Source of the DNA: JAFNAG01 sp963739235
GTDB taxonomy: Bacteria > Acidobacteriota > UBA6911
Assembly: GCA_963739235.1 (NCBI GenBank)
Contig: CAVTZY010000032.1
Location: 186,001 to 250,000 of the forward strand
Length of the DNA stretch: 64,000 nucleotides
Direction: 5' to 3'
The notes below the pieces were generated by a model, which saw nothing but the letters and a program-made list of their open reading frames with translations, made no database searches and was not told the DNA's origin. The position numbers were made by a program, and so were the translations under genes. Below, piece by piece: positions 1 through 7,691 of the stretch. Position 1 is the stretch's first letter, and each line of letters begins with the position of its first letter.

Positions 1-2
1 CA

Positions 3-485
3 TTCATTTGGCTTGTGGCTCTGGCAGGGGTCGCCCTGCTGACACCCTCCGCCGTCAGCAGGCAGACTCCGGAAAACAAGGCCGCTAAAGTCAGAAAAGC
101 CGCCCCCGTCGTCGAGGTTCCGGCGGGAATCGCTGGAGTCCGTTTTGAATCCGGCAACCGCCCGGATCCTTTCCTGAATCCGCTCGGCCAACGCAAGGGC
201 ACGATAGACCCGGATTCGGAAATTCCCAGGGGAGCCCCCCCTCCCGGCATCGCAGGCATGAGTACCAACGAGGTGGAACTGCTCGGGATGTCGTTGAGCC
301 CGGAGGGGAAAACGGCAGTTTTTAAAGGAACCGACAAACGAGTCTATTTCCTGCGCGAAGGGGATCGTCTGTACGACGGCTTTTTGAAGGCCATCACCAT
401 CGATTCCGTGCTGCTGATTCACGAGACCAACCTGAGAAGCGGCAAGGTCTTGATCCAGGAAATCACCAAGCGTCTCAGAACTTAA
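3..485 (+). CDS. pilP: Type IV pilus assembly lipoprotein PilP-like (5' partial)
   Basis: The reading frame is open to the left edge, so the true start lies outside the window; the first in-frame start codon is a GTG at 15. The visible part has a hydrophobic stretch, a Pro/Ala-rich linker, then a short beta-rich domain with the order expected of PilP (RDPF-like 'RPDPFLNP', then 'VELLGMSLSPEGKTAVF' and 'VYFLREGDRLYDGF'). PilP links the inner-membrane PilMNO platform to the PilQ secretin through the periplasm. It is followed after 13 bases by pilQ, which is the usual pilMNOPQ order, and this context supports the call as much as the sequence does. Confidence 0.8.
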   Translation, partial: FIWLVALAGVALLTPSAVSRQTPENKAAKVRKAAPVVEVPAGIAGVRFESGNRPDPFLNPLGQRKGTIDPDSEIPRGAPPPGIAGMSTNEVELLGMSLSPEGKTAVFKGTDKRVYFLREGDRLYDGFLKAITIDSVLLIHETNLRSGKVLIQEITKRLRT

Positions 486-498
486 TAGGAATGCTGCT

Positions 499-2706
499 AT
501 GAGAATGCGATCCGTCAATATCAGGAGCCTGGTCACCACGACAAGAGTCCGTCGGCGTGTTTTGTGCATGGTTCTGCTTCCCCCGCTGCTGCTTGCCTTG
601 ATGGCGGCGGGATATGGCCGGCAGGAAGCTGTCGCGCAAAAAACGCTCAAGGGGGTCGAAAACCTAGATCTTCCTTATCTCTCGGACAAGGGAGTGGCGG
701 AAAAGATCGCCACGGCGCCCGCCGGCTTCATTTCGGCGGTCACAACCAACCAGGAGGGGAAGAGCCTCGTAGTCTCGGTCAGCAGCAGCTGCCTGCCGAG
801 TTACCAGGAATTCGACCTGAGCAACCCAGCGCGACTCGTCGTGGACTTCCTGAATACCGAGAACCATGCCGCCGTCCTGAGCTACCCGCTTGGGGCTGCA
901 GGAGTCAAACAGCTTCGCATCCGTCAATTCCAAAGCACAGATCCCAAGATCGCCCGCCTGGTGTTTGATCTGGACAAGAATTACGGCAACCACGAGATCT
1001 CGGCCGACAGCCACGGTGTGCGTATAACCTTCCGGTCAGCGGAAGGCAGTACCACCAGCGCGCCGAAGCCACAGGCGGCTGCGCCTGCAGTAACGGCCCC
1101 AGCTGCCGATCCCGGTTCAAAAACCCCGGTGACGGCTCCCAAGATCACCTCCATACCCGCTCGCGCCGAACAGGAAGCGGAGACGCCGCCTGCCGTCGTC
1201 CCGATCATCAGCGACCTTGCCGCTTCTGAGATTCCACAGAGCGCACTGGCCACGGCGGCGACTAAACCGTCGGTTCGGGTACAGCCTCCTCAGATCAAGG
1301 AGAAACCCGCTCCGCCCCATCCGGAACCTGCGCCCACAGCGCCTCCGCCGGCTCTGTCCACGGGTCCATTTCAGGAAGCGTATTCGGGACACCCCCTCAC
1401 ATTGGATCTGGTCAACATTGCGCTCGTAGACTTCTTCCGCCTCATGTCGGAAGAAGGGGGCATCAACATCGTCGTCGATCCTGAAGTTAAAGGCACCACG
1501 TCGGTCAAAATGACCAAAGCCCCCTGGGACCAGATATTTGAGGTCGTGTTGAGAAACAACTCCCTCGACAAGCAGGTGGATGGAAACGTCGTCCGCATTG
1601 CTTCCAGGAAGACCATACAGGCCGAGGCAAAGCAGCGCGAAGATCTCAAGAAAGCGGAATTGCTCGCGGCGGATGTGGACACCCGCATCCGTCGTTTGAA
1701 CTATGCGAAGTCGGAAAACATCCTTGCCGTCCTGAAGGATCAGATGACAGCACGTGGGTTGGTGGTAGAAGACAAGAGAACCGGCTCACTGGTGCTGACG
1801 GATATTCCGACTTCACTGGACAGAGTCATGCAGATCATCGACGACCTCGATACTCCTGAGCCGCAAGTTGAGATCGAGGCGCGCATCGTATCAGCCAACC
1901 GCGATTTCGCGCGCGACATCGGCATTCAATTTGGCTTTGTGCAGGGAAACCTCGAACGCGTGACCGCCGGCGGTCCCAATACTTTCGGCACCATCGGGGG
2001 CACGAGACCATCGACGACGCCATCCAATACGTTCTCCGGAGGGAATGCGACAACCGGCCGCGGCGCCTCGCAGAGTTCGACGAGCCAGGGTGGGGGGGTA
2101 TCCACGGGGCCTAGTTCTGCGAACAATCCGGGCAACTTCAACGTGAACCTGCCCTCACAGAAACCGTTTGGCGGCCTGGGACTGTCCGTGGGAAACATCT
2201 TCGACACCTTCCTCCTCGACGCTGCCATAACCGCAGGAGAGACCAAAGGACAGGCAAAGCTGATCTCCCAGCCAAAACTGACCACCCAGAACAATAGCGC
2301 CGGCACCATCACGCAGGGCGTGCGCTTCCCGGTTCAGGTCATCGCCAACAACACCGTAACGGTGCAGTTCGTGAATGCCGCCCTTACCCTGACAGTAACG
2401 CCGCAGATCACTTCGGAAGGCAATATCGTTCTCGACCTCAAGATCGAAAACAACACGCCGGACTTCGCCCGCCAAGTGCTGGGCATCCCGTCCATTCGGA
2501 CGAGTGAGTCCAATACCCGCGTGCTGGTATCCGATGGCGGAACCACCGTAATCGGGGGTATCCTGATCGAGAATGATCAGACTCAGGTGGACGGAGTTCC
2601 GGGCCTTGCCTCGCTGCCGATTTTCGGCAACCTCTTTAAACGCACGATGGTATCCCATAGCACCCAGGAGGTCTTGTTCTTTATCACCCCGAGGATCGTG
2701 AAGTAA
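499..2706 (+). CDS. pilQ: Type IV pilus outer-membrane secretin PilQ
   Basis: 735 residues. An N-terminal hydrophobic signal segment (about residues 20-45) is followed by an AMIN domain (about 70-175) that would bind peptidoglycan. A Pro/Ala-rich linker leads to a secretin/TonB short N-terminal domain (about 295-370), a secretin N domain (about 395-455) and the secretin barrel domain (about 455-733). The signature near the end, 'VPGLASLPIFGNLFKRT', is typical of the secretin family. A Gly/Ser/Thr/Asn-rich insertion of about 60 residues (near 490-550) sits between secretin N and the barrel. PilQ forms the multimeric outer-membrane gate through which the pilus emerges. It lies directly downstream of pilP and 8 bases upstream of the Roadblock gene, consistent with one operon. 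Confidence 0.95.
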   Translation: MRMRSVNIRSLVTTTRVRRRVLCMVLLPPLLLALMAAGYGRQEAVAQKTLKGVENLDLPYLSDKGVAEKIATAPAGFISAVTTNQEGKSLVVSVSSSCLPSYQEFDLSNPARLVVDFLNTENHAAVLSYPLGAAGVKQLRIRQFQSTDPKIARLVFDLDKNYGNHEISADSHGVRITFRSAEGSTTSAPKPQAAAPAVTAPAADPGSKTPVTAPKITSIPARAEQEAETPPAVVPIISDLAASEIPQSALATAATKPSVRVQPPQIKEKPAPPHPEPAPTAPPPALSTGPFQEAYSGHPLTLDLVNIALVDFFRLMSEEGGINIVVDPEVKGTTSVKMTKAPWDQIFEVVLRNNSLDKQVDGNVVRIASRKTIQAEAKQREDLKKAELLAADVDTRIRRLNYAKSENILAVLKDQMTARGLVVEDKRTGSLVLTDIPTSLDRVMQIIDDLDTPEPQVEIEARIVSANRDFARDIGIQFGFVQGNLERVTAGGPNTFGTIGGTRPSTTPSNTFSGGNATTGRGASQSSTSQGGGVSTGPSSANNPGNFNVNLPSQKPFGGLGLSVGNIFDTFLLDAAITAGETKGQAKLISQPKLTTQNNSAGTITQGVRFPVQVIANNTVTVQFVNAALTLTVTPQITSEGNIVLDLKIENNTPDFARQVLGIPSIRTSESNTRVLVSDGGTTVIGGILIENDQTQVDGVPGLASLPIFGNLFKRTMVSHSTQEVLFFITPRIVK

Positions 2707-2714
2707 GGCAGTCC

Positions 2715-3071
2715 ATGTTCCAAAAGACCCTGGCAAGACTCGTGGCCCAGGCCGGAGCGCGCTGGGCCATGATCGTGGGCAGCGACGGCGTTCTGCTGGA
2801 GACTGACAACCTGTCGTTTCGTGCCGAAGCTGAGGGCCTCGGAGCCGTATATGCCGCGTTCTATCGGGCATCCAGGAAAGCCGCGACGGATACAGATATG
2901 GGCGGTCTGCACGCTTCCTTGCTGGTGGTGGATCAAGGGAAGATCCTGCTGCAGGCCCTGACCGCCGACTACTTCCTCATCCTCTTCCTTGCCGGGCACG
3001 AGCACACGGGAAAAGCCTTCTTCGAGATGTCTCGCGCCGCCGCCCCCTTAATGCAAGAGCTGTCCTTTTAG
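2715..3071 (+). CDS. Roadblock/LC7-domain protein
   Basis: 118 residues forming a single Roadblock/LC7-type domain: an N-terminal helix, then the strand 'WAMIVGSDGVLLETDN', a middle helix around residues 37-55, and paired strands 'HASLLVVDQGKILLQAL' and 'YFLILFLA'. Bacterial Roadblock proteins (MglB-like) usually act as regulators or partners of small GTPases and other switch proteins. The gene starts 8 bases after pilQ, which suggests it is co-transcribed with the pilus genes and could influence pilus polarity or motility. That role is an inference from position. No GTPase gene is visible next to it, though the upstream side is cut off by the window. Confidence 0.75.
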   Translation: MFQKTLARLVAQAGARWAMIVGSDGVLLETDNLSFRAEAEGLGAVYAAFYRASRKAATDTDMGGLHASLLVVDQGKILLQALTADYFLILFLAGHEHTGKAFFEMSRAAAPLMQELSF

Positions 3072-3108
3072 ATCTTCCCTATCTCCATTAAAACCAAGGA
3101 ATGCGAAA

Positions 3109-3276
3109 ATGACCGGGGGAGGACGTTTTTGCGTTTGGAGTAATTTGCCCTTTGATCCCATCAAAGCCATTGAAAAAACTGAGGAAATCGGGGACACTTG
3201 GTACCTTGTCACAGCCGGATGCGGCATACGGATCCAGGGTATAACTAAGCACTCAGCAGAATTGATCGTGCCATAG
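3109..3276 (+). CDS. Small hypothetical protein, 55 aa
   Basis: A short frame from ATG 3109 to TAG 3274-3276, with AAGGA at 3096-3100 as a plausible ribosome site 8 bases before the ATG. It fills most of the 215-base gap between the Roadblock gene and accB and ends 10 bases before accB. The peptide has two cysteines and a beta-like segment 'WYLVTAGCGIRIQG'. I do not recognise a family. The good ribosome site and tight packing argue for a real gene; the small size argues for caution. Confidence 0.45.
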   Translation: MTGGGRFCVWSNLPFDPIKAIEKTEEIGDTWYLVTAGCGIRIQGITKHSAELIVP

Positions 3277-3286
3277 GAAGCGCTCC

Positions 3287-3778
3287 ATGAACATCAAGGA
3301 AGTGAAGGATCTCATTCACGACATTTTGCAGAGCGACATCAACGAGTTTGAACTGGAGCATACGGGTACTAGGATACGGTTGCGCAGGGGCGTCCCTCCC
3401 GGCGAAATCGAGGTTCGGCCGGCCGCGACTGCGGGCTCGAGATCGTCGCCAACCAGCCGGGAAAGCAGCGTTCCTCCGACGGGTATCTTTTTATCTCCCG
3501 CCGTCCTCAAAGAAGAGGCGACCCAGGAGGATGGCCTGCATATCGTCACCTCGCCTATCGTCGGTACATTCTATCGGACACCCGCCCCAACGGCAGAACC
3601 GTATGTCAGGATCGGCTCCAAAATCGAGGTTGGCACGATCCTTTGCATCGTCGAAGCAATGAAACTCATGAATGAGATCCCTTCCGACGCTGCCGGAGAA
3701 GTAGTGGAAATCTATGTCGAGAACGGTCATCCAGTCGAATTCGGACAGAAGCTCTTCGGCATTAGAACCCATAAATAG
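3287..3778 (+). CDS. accB: Acetyl-CoA carboxylase biotin carboxyl carrier protein (AccB)
   Basis: 163 residues, normal length for BCCP. The N-terminal helix region 'MNIKEVKDLIHDIL' is typical, followed by a Pro/Ser/Ala-rich flexible linker (about 45-75) and a C-terminal biotinyl/lipoyl domain (about 85-160). The biotinylation motif EAMKLM places the modified lysine at residue 126. The protein carries carboxybiotin between biotin carboxylase and carboxyltransferase in malonyl-CoA synthesis. The accC gene begins 2 bases after its stop, so the two are almost certainly translated together. The carboxyltransferase genes accA and accD are not in this window. Confidence 0.96.
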   Translation: MNIKEVKDLIHDILQSDINEFELEHTGTRIRLRRGVPPGEIEVRPAATAGSRSSPTSRESSVPPTGIFLSPAVLKEEATQEDGLHIVTSPIVGTFYRTPAPTAEPYVRIGSKIEVGTILCIVEAMKLMNEIPSDAAGEVVEIYVENGHPVEFGQKLFGIRTHK

Positions 3779-3780
3779 GC

Positions 3781-5139
3781 ATGCCTCCCATGTTCCGGAA
3801 AATACTGATAGCCAATCGTGGTGAAATCGCGCTGCGCGTCATCTGCGCCTGTAAAGAACTCGGTGTACCGACAGTGGCGGTTTACTCCACAGCCGACCAG
3901 AATTCTCTGCACGTGCGCTTCGCCGACGAGGCAGTCTGCATTGGCCCCCCACCCAGCACGGAAAGCTACCTCAATATTCCTGCCGTAATCAGTGCGGCCG
4001 AGATCACCAACGCAGATGCCATACATCCCGGCTACGGTTTTTTGGCGGAAAGCGCCTATTTTGCAGAGGTTTGCGAGGCATGTGGATTGACGTTCATCGG
4101 TCCTTCACCCGAAGTCATCCGGCTCATGGGCAACAAGGAGATGGCACGCAAGGTCATGCGGGAAGCGGGTGTGCCGATTGTGCCCGGCACAGAGAAGATC
4201 AAGAACCTTACGACAGGGGTTCTCGAACTCGCAGAAGAGATTGGCTATCCGCTAATCCTCAAGGCATCAAACGGCGGCGGCGGCAAAGGGATGAGGATCG
4301 TAAATTCACCGGGCGAGTTGCCCGAAGCCATCGAGGTGGCGCGCAACGAATCTCAGGCAGCTTTCGGTTCCTCCGATATTTATATGGAGAAATATCTGCC
4401 GGCAGCCCGCCACATAGAGTTCCAGATCCTGGCCGACGTTTATGGAAATGTCGTGCACCTTGGCGAGCGGGAATGCTCCATTCAGCGCCGCTACCAGAAA
4501 CTGATCGAAGAAGCGCCCTCAACGTATGTCACGCCGGAACTGCGTGCCGAGGTGGGTGATCTGGCGGTCAAAGCCATGCAGCAGGTGAATTACACCAATG
4601 CGGGAACTCTCGAGTTCATTTTCGATGATCGGGGCAAATACTATTTCATGGAGATGAATACCCGTATCCAGGTTGAGCACCCGGTCACGGAGATGATCAC
4701 GGGCGTGGACCTGGTGAAGCAACAGGTCCGGATCGCCGCGCGAGAGAAATTGGGATTGCGCCAGGAAGACATTGTTTTCCGGGGTTCGGCCATAGAATGC
4801 CGCATCAATGCCGAATGCCCCGACTCGTATCTTCCCTGCCCCGGCAAGCTCACAGCCTTCCACCCACCGAGCGGTTGCGGCGTGCGCGTAGATACCGCAG
4901 CGTACGACGAATGCGTCATCACACCCTACTATGACTCTTTGATCGCCAAGTTGATCACCTATGCCGGCAGCCGCAGCGATGCGGTTGGCCGCATGAAGCG
5001 CGCCCTGGAAATGACCATCATCGAAGGCGTGAAAACAACGATCCCGCTGCATCAGCGCATCTTGAATGAACTCGATTTCATGGAGGGCCGGATCACTACG
5101 CGCTTTCTCGAACGCTACGCACAGCACCCGCACCCATGA
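3781..5139 (+). CDS. accC: Biotin carboxylase subunit AccC
   Basis: 452 residues, full length. The N-terminal biotin carboxylase fold opens with 'KILIANRGEIALRVI'. The ATP-grasp glycine-rich loop 'GGGGKGMRIV' lies near residue 165, and the catalytic segment 'FMEMNTRIQVEHPVTE' near 290-305. The C-terminal biotin carboxylase domain follows. It carboxylates the biotin on AccB using ATP and bicarbonate. Two ATG codons, at 3781 and 3790, could both serve as start; the second gives the N-terminus most homologues have. Its last 4 bases overlap thiE, an ATGA-type coupling. Confidence 0.96.
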   Translation: MPPMFRKILIANRGEIALRVICACKELGVPTVAVYSTADQNSLHVRFADEAVCIGPPPSTESYLNIPAVISAAEITNADAIHPGYGFLAESAYFAEVCEACGLTFIGPSPEVIRLMGNKEMARKVMREAGVPIVPGTEKIKNLTTGVLELAEEIGYPLILKASNGGGGKGMRIVNSPGELPEAIEVARNESQAAFGSSDIYMEKYLPAARHIEFQILADVYGNVVHLGERECSIQRRYQKLIEEAPSTYVTPELRAEVGDLAVKAMQQVNYTNAGTLEFIFDDRGKYYFMEMNTRIQVEHPVTEMITGVDLVKQQVRIAAREKLGLRQEDIVFRGSAIECRINAECPDSYLPCPGKLTAFHPPSGCGVRVDTAAYDECVITPYYDSLIAKLITYAGSRSDAVGRMKRALEMTIIEGVKTTIPLHQRILNELDFMEGRITTRFLERYAQHPHP

Positions 5140-5765
5140 GATTCAAGCTCCCTCCGATTTATCCCATCACGGACAAACGCCTCGCAGGGAAATCGAGCCA
5201 TCTGGAGATTGTGAGCGAACTGGTGAGGGGCGGGGCGACCGTCATTCAAATCCGCGACAAAGAAACACCCTTGCGCGAACTCCTCAACGATCTGCGCCGC
5301 TGCGTGGAGCTTGCGGCCAGATTTGATGCACGGATCATCGTGAACGATCGCTGCGATCTCGCACTTCTCAGCGGCGCGTCCGGGGTGCATCTCGGCCAGG
5401 AGGATCTGCCGCCGGTATCCGCCCGCCTCGTGCTCGGGAGAAATCCGATCCTCGGATTCTCAACTCACTCTTTGGCTCAAATCACGCAAGGAACCAGGCT
5501 GCCGGTGCAGTATCTCGGCTTCGGTCCCATCTTTGCTACCGCCTCAAAGCCGGACCATTCCCCGGTGGTGGGGCTCGCGATGCTGCAAAAGGCATGCCGT
5601 TTATCAACCCGGCCGGTCGTGGCGATCGGAGGCATCAGGCTGGAACACATACGCCCCGTCCTCGAAGCGGGAGCCGCCAGTGCAGCGGTCATTTCGGCGG
5701 TGATGAAGGCAAAAAGCCTGGCCCGCCGGATGGAGCAACTCCTGAAGGCGGCAGGGGCAGGGTAA
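5136..5765 (+). CDS. thiE: Thiamine phosphate synthase ThiE
   Basis: 209 residues, the usual size of this TIM-barrel enzyme, which joins HMP-pyrophosphate and thiazole phosphate to make thiamine phosphate. Family segments visible are 'YPITDK' at the N-terminus, 'ATVIQIRDKETP', 'IIVNDRCDLAL', 'GVHLGQEDLP', 'YLGFGPIFATASKPDHSP' and 'VVAIGGI'. The start overlaps the accC stop by 4 bases, so expression is coupled to accBC. I see no TPP riboswitch upstream. Confidence 0.94.
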   Translation: MRFKLPPIYPITDKRLAGKSSHLEIVSELVRGGATVIQIRDKETPLRELLNDLRRCVELAARFDARIIVNDRCDLALLSGASGVHLGQEDLPPVSARLVLGRNPILGFSTHSLAQITQGTRLPVQYLGFGPIFATASKPDHSPVVGLAMLQKACRLSTRPVVAIGGIRLEHIRPVLEAGAASAAVISAVMKAKSLARRMEQLLKAAGAG

Positions 5766-5924
5766 GTCCGGGGGTGCCGTAGCGAGGGAAAAGAAACCCT
5801 CCGTCTCGTCGGATATCAATCTTCGAAGAAGTTCCTGGAGCGTCTCAATGCCAAGCGCTGAAAAGCGGGCGCCGTGCGCCCACAGCGCTCCGATCCCATG
5901 ATTATTCGACCCCAAGCACCGTCC

Positions 5925-6160
5925 GGAGAGATTGTCTCAAAACCGCAGCGCCGAAGGCTCGGAAGAGAATAGCCCCGGGCGTGAGCCCGGGGTCTAGGAT
6001 GCGAACGGAAAGAGCCTTGAAGGGGCGAAACGCTTGTGGCACTGGAGGTTTCTCCCCTTCGGGGCTCTTTGCCTCACCGTGCCAAACCCCGAGCTCACAC
6101 CCGGGGCTAATGGTTCGACCAGCCGCATAGTTCTGAGGCAATCTCGGCGGCCGGGGCCAA
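5925..6160. repeat. Long bipartite palindromic element (BIME/MITE-like)
   Basis: The two ends are imperfect inverted copies. The left end has GAGATTGTCTCAAAAC then an AGCCCCGGG...CCCGGGGT palindrome. The right end has CCCCGAGCTCACACCCGGGG then GTTCTGAGGCAATCTCGGCG. The arms are about 70 bases with about 100 bases between them, and an internal hairpin (CCCCTTCGGGG) near 6055. The same parts recur at 31685-31855 and 36941-37030. The element fills most of the gap after thiE and contains no credible gene. Confidence 0.7.
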
Positions 6161-6198
6161 CCTGCAGCCCCACCCATGCAAGGGGTTTGAACTGATCA

Positions 6199-6345
6199 CT
6201 ACAAGTTGCGGGGACAGGCGGCTTCGACCTCCTCGATCGTTTTGGGCACGAGGGGCCCAAGCACGCGGTGACCCGTTTAGGTGACCAGGACGTCATCCTC
6301 GATGCGTATGCCCCCGAAGTCTCGATGGCGTTCAAGCTCACGAGA
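6199..6345 (-). pseudogene. Relic of an M24 Xaa-Pro aminopeptidase C-terminus
   Basis: Read on the minus strand, codons ending at a stop at 6199-6201 give 'FSRELERHRDFGGIRIEDDVLVT', an in-frame TAA, then 'TGHRVLGPLVPKTIEEVE'. The segment GIRIEDDVLVT-x-x-GHRVLG followed by PKTIEEIE is the hallmark of the C-terminal end of M24 (pita-bread) Xaa-Pro peptidases. Everything upstream of about residue 50 from the end is missing, and a sense codon has become TAA, so this is a decayed fragment and not a sequencing break. It lies directly downstream of the K+ channel gene. Confidence 0.7.
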
Positions 6346-6410
6346 AAACACAAAATTTCCTTTCGCATCCCTGGTTCGGTCTTTTGGGGATGTGGATTGG
6401 CGGAAACCAT

Positions 6411-7406
6411 TCAATTCGCCATTTTTTCGAGATTTTCAATCTGTTCTTGAGTCCCGAGCACCACCAGAATACATCCCATCTCAATCTTGGAGGATGCCTT
6501 GGGCTGCAGGTTAAAGGATTCATCGGCATTTCGGATGGCAAGAACCAGGGCGCCCGATTTGCCCCGGATATCGGCTTGCTCCAGGCTTTTGCCCACGAGG
6601 GGAGAGTGTTCCGAAATGGCCATTTCGTGCAAGCTGAACTCGACCTGGCCGCCGTGGGAGACCAAATCCAGGAAGTCGCTGGTGACGGGTCGAGTCGCCA
6701 GAGCCGCCATGCGCATGCCGGAAATGAAGTATGGCGAGATGACGCGGTCTGCGCCTGCCATCTTCAGCTTCTTTTCTGTGTCCCGTATTCCCGCCCGAGC
6801 CACGATGCGCAGACTTGGATTCAGGGCGCGAGCCGACAGAGTCACGTAGACGTTGTCCACGTCGGAATCGGAACAGGCTACCAAGCCTTTGGCCGTCCCG
6901 ATCCCCGCCTCCATGAGGATGTCGTCGGACGTGGCATCCCCGGTAATGTGGGGAATGCCTCTGGGCTCCAATTGAGCCGTGGTTTCCGATTTGGTATCAA
7001 TCACGACGTAGGGAACTCTGGCGGTTTCGAATGCCTGGGCTACTTGATGGCCGACCCTGCCGTAGCCGCAGATGATGTAATGCTGCCTCATTTCACTTAT
7101 TTTCCTGTCCATCCGTTTCCTCTTCTGGTAGCCGGACATTTCCCCTTCTACGATGATTTCCACCGCACGGCCGGCCGCATAAATGGCAGTGCCTACGCCG
7201 GACACGGCAATGAACATGGTGAAGATCTTGCCTGCGGGCGAAAGGGGATGCGCTTCATTAAAGCCGATCGTAAAGAGTGTAATGACGACCATATAAAAAG
7301 AATCCAGGAAACTCCAACGTTCAATCAGCATATAGCCGGTCGCACCAATCGTCGCAATAATCAAAAGAAGTATCAGCGCGGGCAGCAATCTACGAAAGGG
7401 ATGCAT
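6411..7406 (-). CDS. RCK-domain potassium channel protein
   Basis: 331 residues. Two membrane helices (about 8-28 and 62-82) flank a pore loop with the filter sequence 'TLFTIGFNE' (about residues 43-51). A TrkA-N (RCK) nucleotide-binding domain follows, opening with 'HYIICGYGRVGHQVAQAF' (about 108-125), then a TrkA-C domain (about 245-330). The arrangement is that of a two-helix ligand-gated K+ channel of the MthK type. The filter is unusual: the canonical TVGYGD reads TIGFNE, so the second glycine is an asparagine. The gene is monocistronic, with repeats on both sides. Confidence 0.88.
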   Translation of the reverse strand: MHPFRRLLPALILLLIIATIGATGYMLIERWSFLDSFYMVVITLFTIGFNEAHPLSPAGKIFTMFIAVSGVGTAIYAAGRAVEIIVEGEMSGYQKRKRMDRKISEMRQHYIICGYGRVGHQVAQAFETARVPYVVIDTKSETTAQLEPRGIPHITGDATSDDILMEAGIGTAKGLVACSDSDVDNVYVTLSARALNPSLRIVARAGIRDTEKKLKMAGADRVISPYFISGMRMAALATRPVTSDFLDLVSHGGQVEFSLHEMAISEHSPLVGKSLEQADIRGKSGALVLAIRNADESFNLQPKASSKIEMGCILVVLGTQEQIENLEKMAN

Positions 7407-7543
7407 AGGTCCGACCAGATCAGCAGTTAAGGTACATCCTGTTGCACAAGGGCGGAGCCCATTCTAGCCAGTTTTCATGCGTTCAACAATCGGGAATTGG
7501 ACAGGAATGTGAAGGAAAGTATGCTGCGATTCAGTAAGTGATA

Positions 7544-7617
7544 AGCCCCGAAAGGGGCGGCATAGCTACAGCCCAAGGCTCACGCCCCGGGTTGTAGCTG
7601 TTGGACCCCTTCGGGGT
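7544..7617. repeat. GC-rich palindromic intergenic repeat
   Basis: Contains AGCCCCGAAAGGGGCGG, then an 11-base stem AGCTACAGCCC/GGGTTGTAGCT and a CCCCTTCGGGG hairpin. It shares its opening with the element at 29592. It sits in the 285-base gap between ribD and the K+ channel gene, where no gene is seen. It could also stop transcription. Confidence 0.6.
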
Positions 7618-7691
7618 AAAAACCGCAACTGCTTCAACTCTGCCAGCATTGCGGGACTTGTCCTCGGTGGCAGCGTCTCAAGCGCGGGAAC

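Noticed and set aside
5136..5300. Possible TPP riboswitch for thiE
   Set aside because: thiE overlaps accC by 4 bases, leaving no leader; no THI-box sequence seen.
6384..7430. Long plus-strand frame (348 codons) over the K+ channel gene
   Set aside because: Antisense to a gene with clear pore and RCK motifs; the frame has no recognisable domain and arises from GC-rich codon use.
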